Made by a program: the position numbers and the translations under genes. Under the pieces are notes generated by a model that made no database searches, was not told the DNA's origin, and saw nothing but the letters and a program-made list of their open reading frames with translations. DNA of 7,410 nt from Oscillospiraceae bacterium (GTDB lineage Bacteria > Bacillota > Clostridia > Oscillospirales > Oscillospiraceae), in assembly GCA_017620315.1 (NCBI GenBank), contig JAFZQQ010000336.1, positions 1 to 7,410 on the forward strand. The letters are read 5' to 3'. Below are positions 6,243 to 7,410 of this stretch, piece after piece; position 1 is the stretch's first letter; every line of letters starts with the position of its first letter.

Positions 6243-6560
6243 ATGAAGTACATGCATTTCTAAGCGTCCTGTTCCTATGCGGCTCTTGCTGCAATCATGG
6301 AGATTATCGGGGTAGATACGGAAGACTGCAAAATTGCGCTTGACATCAAGCTGCCGTGGCTGTTTTCCAAAGAGGATGGAGCATATATTTCCAGCCCCAT
6401 GCTGCAAGGCGCAAAATGGTTTAACTTATTTGGTCAAGCGGATAATCCAATAGAACACGAGGGAGTAATTCGAGTGCATGAAGAAGATCGCGGAACTAAC
6501 GGACAAAGACTTGCTTGGCCAGCCGGGAGAAGCTCATTCTGCACCGAGATACAAAGTTAG
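6243..6560 (+). pseudogene. Broken gene, C39/BtrH-like N-terminal fragment (tentative)
   Basis: A promoter and AGGGAAAG lead to ATG 6243, which encodes MKYMHF and then an in-frame TAA (6261-6263). The same frame continues without a stop to 6560, beginning ASCSYAALAAIMEIIGVDTE and later SSPMLQGAKWFNLF, ending near 6432. That stretch reads like genuine protein and recalls, from memory, the N-terminal Cys-containing domain of butirosin-BtrH-like/C39-peptidase-like proteins; the family is a tentative inference. The part after about 6480 is merely another frame of the Nudix gene, so the protein is also truncated at its C-terminus. It may survive as a short peptide from ATG 6297, but that start has no good ribosome site. 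I read it as a remnant whose 3' end was lost when the Nudix gene came to lie beside it. Confidence 0.55.
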
Positions 6561-7410
6561 AGCGATCCTGCGAAACTCAGATGGCAAGTACGCCGTCATG
6601 TATGAAGATCGCACCGGTTTGTATTCGCTTCCCGGAGGAAGCGTTGAAAGCGGAGAGGATATACTTACTGCGCTGAAGCGCGAAATGCTGGAAGAAACCG
6701 GCTGCACGTGTGATGTGATCTATGAGCTTGGGTACATTTATGAAAACCGGGCTTATTGCGATCTGCAGCAATACAGTTACTTCTTTACGGTCACTACCAC
6801 CTGCCCTTATATGGCACCCGCCTTTACCAGCGAAGAAGTCGACGTAGGAACGAAACTGATGTGGTGTACGTTGGAAGAAATGGTATCCTTGATCGAAAAC
6901 GGAAAACCGAACACCAACCAACAGATATACCTGAAAGCCCGCGACATGGCGGCGCTGAAAGAATATCTCCATCGGAGTATGCGTGAACAAAATGGGGCTT
7001 TTCGGCCTGTGGCTGATCGAAGCCATATAACGATTCTGCGTAAATTCTTGTCGGACCTATCTATCGCGGATATCGGTCATATTATAGATACAGGAAGCGG
7101 CAAGACCAGTCTGTCCACAATCATTTCCAGTTTCCCGAAAGCAAGCGTGGATGCCATTGTCTATCCAGGCGATGAGCGGAAGCTGAAAACGATCAGAAAT
7201 ATGCAGTCTGATAAGGTAAATGTGGTAGAATGGGATATTTGTGATACGCCGATTCCCGCTCATTACGATCTGGTTGTGGCCCATTTGCTCCTTGGGGAAG
7301 CAAGCAAATTCGGCAATAGTTTTCAGGACCTGTTGCAGAATTTGTTTTCCATACATAGCCGATACTACATCATTATCGACTATCTGGAGGACCCGAAGGT
7401 AGATGCTGAC
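6478..7410 (+). CDS. Nudix hydrolase fused to methyltransferase-like domain, 3' partial
   Basis: This frame is open for 311 codons from ATG 6478 to the window edge, so its end lies outside. Residues 24-160 are a Nudix domain with a complete Nudix box at 54-76 (Gly54, Glu60, Arg68-Glu69, Glu72-Glu73, Gly75), so hydrolysis of a nucleoside-diphosphate-X substrate with Mg is expected. After a linker rich in charged residues (160-185), residues about 197-305 look like a class I Rossmann methyltransferase core: HIIDTGSGKTSL (201-212) at motif I, DAIVYPGDE (225-233) at strand 2, VVEWDICD (249-256) and YDLVVAHLLLGEA (263-275) at motif IV. Motif I is unusual, so SAM binding and catalysis in the second half are uncertain. 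The start is fixed by TAA 6466-6468 upstream in frame; GAGGGAG (6459-6465) lies 12 bases before the ATG, a somewhat long spacing. The start overlaps the pseudogene. The substrate is unknown. Confidence 0.85.
   Translation, partial: MKKIAELTDKDLLGQPGEAHSAPRYKVRAILRNSDGKYAVMYEDRTGLYSLPGGSVESGEDILTALKREMLEETGCTCDVIYELGYIYENRAYCDLQQYSYFFTVTTTCPYMAPAFTSEEVDVGTKLMWCTLEEMVSLIENGKPNTNQQIYLKARDMAALKEYLHRSMREQNGAFRPVADRSHITILRKFLSDLSIADIGHIIDTGSGKTSLSTIISSFPKASVDAIVYPGDERKLKTIRNMQSDKVNVVEWDICDTPIPAHYDLVVAHLLLGEASKFGNSFQDLLQNLFSIHSRYYIIIDYLEDPKVDAD

Noticed and set aside
7096..7107. GSGKTS in the second half of the Nudix fusion, resembling a Walker A P-loop
   Set aside because: The P-loop needs Gly five residues before the GKT glycine; here that position is Ile203. 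The surrounding strands fit a methyltransferase motif I better.
6577..7356. Minus-strand open frames of 149 and 99 codons (6577-7026 and 7057-7356)
   Set aside because: They are antisense to the Nudix/methyltransferase-like frame, which carries a perfect Nudix box, and show no domain of their own.

Overview
The window looks like chromosomal DNA from a gut-type Firmicute (class Clostridia, probably an Oscillospiraceae/Ruminococcaceae-like lineage). This rests on a C-terminal triple-SLH surface protein of the type common in that group, a seven-helix/degenerate-GGDEF/EAL signalling protein, strong Shine-Dalgarno sites and sigma-A-like promoters. All confident genes lie on the plus strand. The taxonomic call is inference from gene style, not from a marker gene.

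Layout. 1-782: 3' part of an S41 (tail-specific protease-like) protein whose start lies before the window. 844-2733: membrane-bound cyclic-di-GMP phosphodiesterase with a dead GGDEF and an intact EAL domain. 2743-2784: a GC-rich hairpin with a near-consensus promoter lying across it. 2816-3244: small RelA/SpoT-type HD hydrolase. 3241-3915: Sfp-type 4'-phosphopantetheinyl transferase, overlapping the HD gene by 4 bases. 3964-3992: promoter, followed at 4049-5155 by a secreted protein with a beta-rich ectodomain and three SLH modules. 5166-5792: class I SAM-dependent methyltransferase. 5793-6242: AT-rich non-coding stretch with several hairpins and GTTATC/GATAAC repeats. 6243-6560: decayed gene with an in-frame stop at codon 7. 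6478 to the window end: Nudix hydrolase fused to a Rossmann methyltransferase-like domain, still open at base 7410.

From about base 5156 rightward the DNA becomes clearly poorer in G+C than the left two thirds, and it carries a pseudogene, non-coding repeats and two methyltransferase-type proteins. I read this as an accessory or recently acquired segment abutting a more conserved one. The left part is a set of short transcription units rather than one pathway: c-di-GMP turnover, a likely nucleotide/alarmone hydrolase coupled to carrier-protein activation, and a cell-surface protein. I found no CRISPR array, no tRNA or rRNA, no transposase or integrase, and no recognisable defence system. The most unusual items are the Nudix/methyltransferase-like fusion with the broken gene before it, and the promoter built into a hairpin at 2743-2784.
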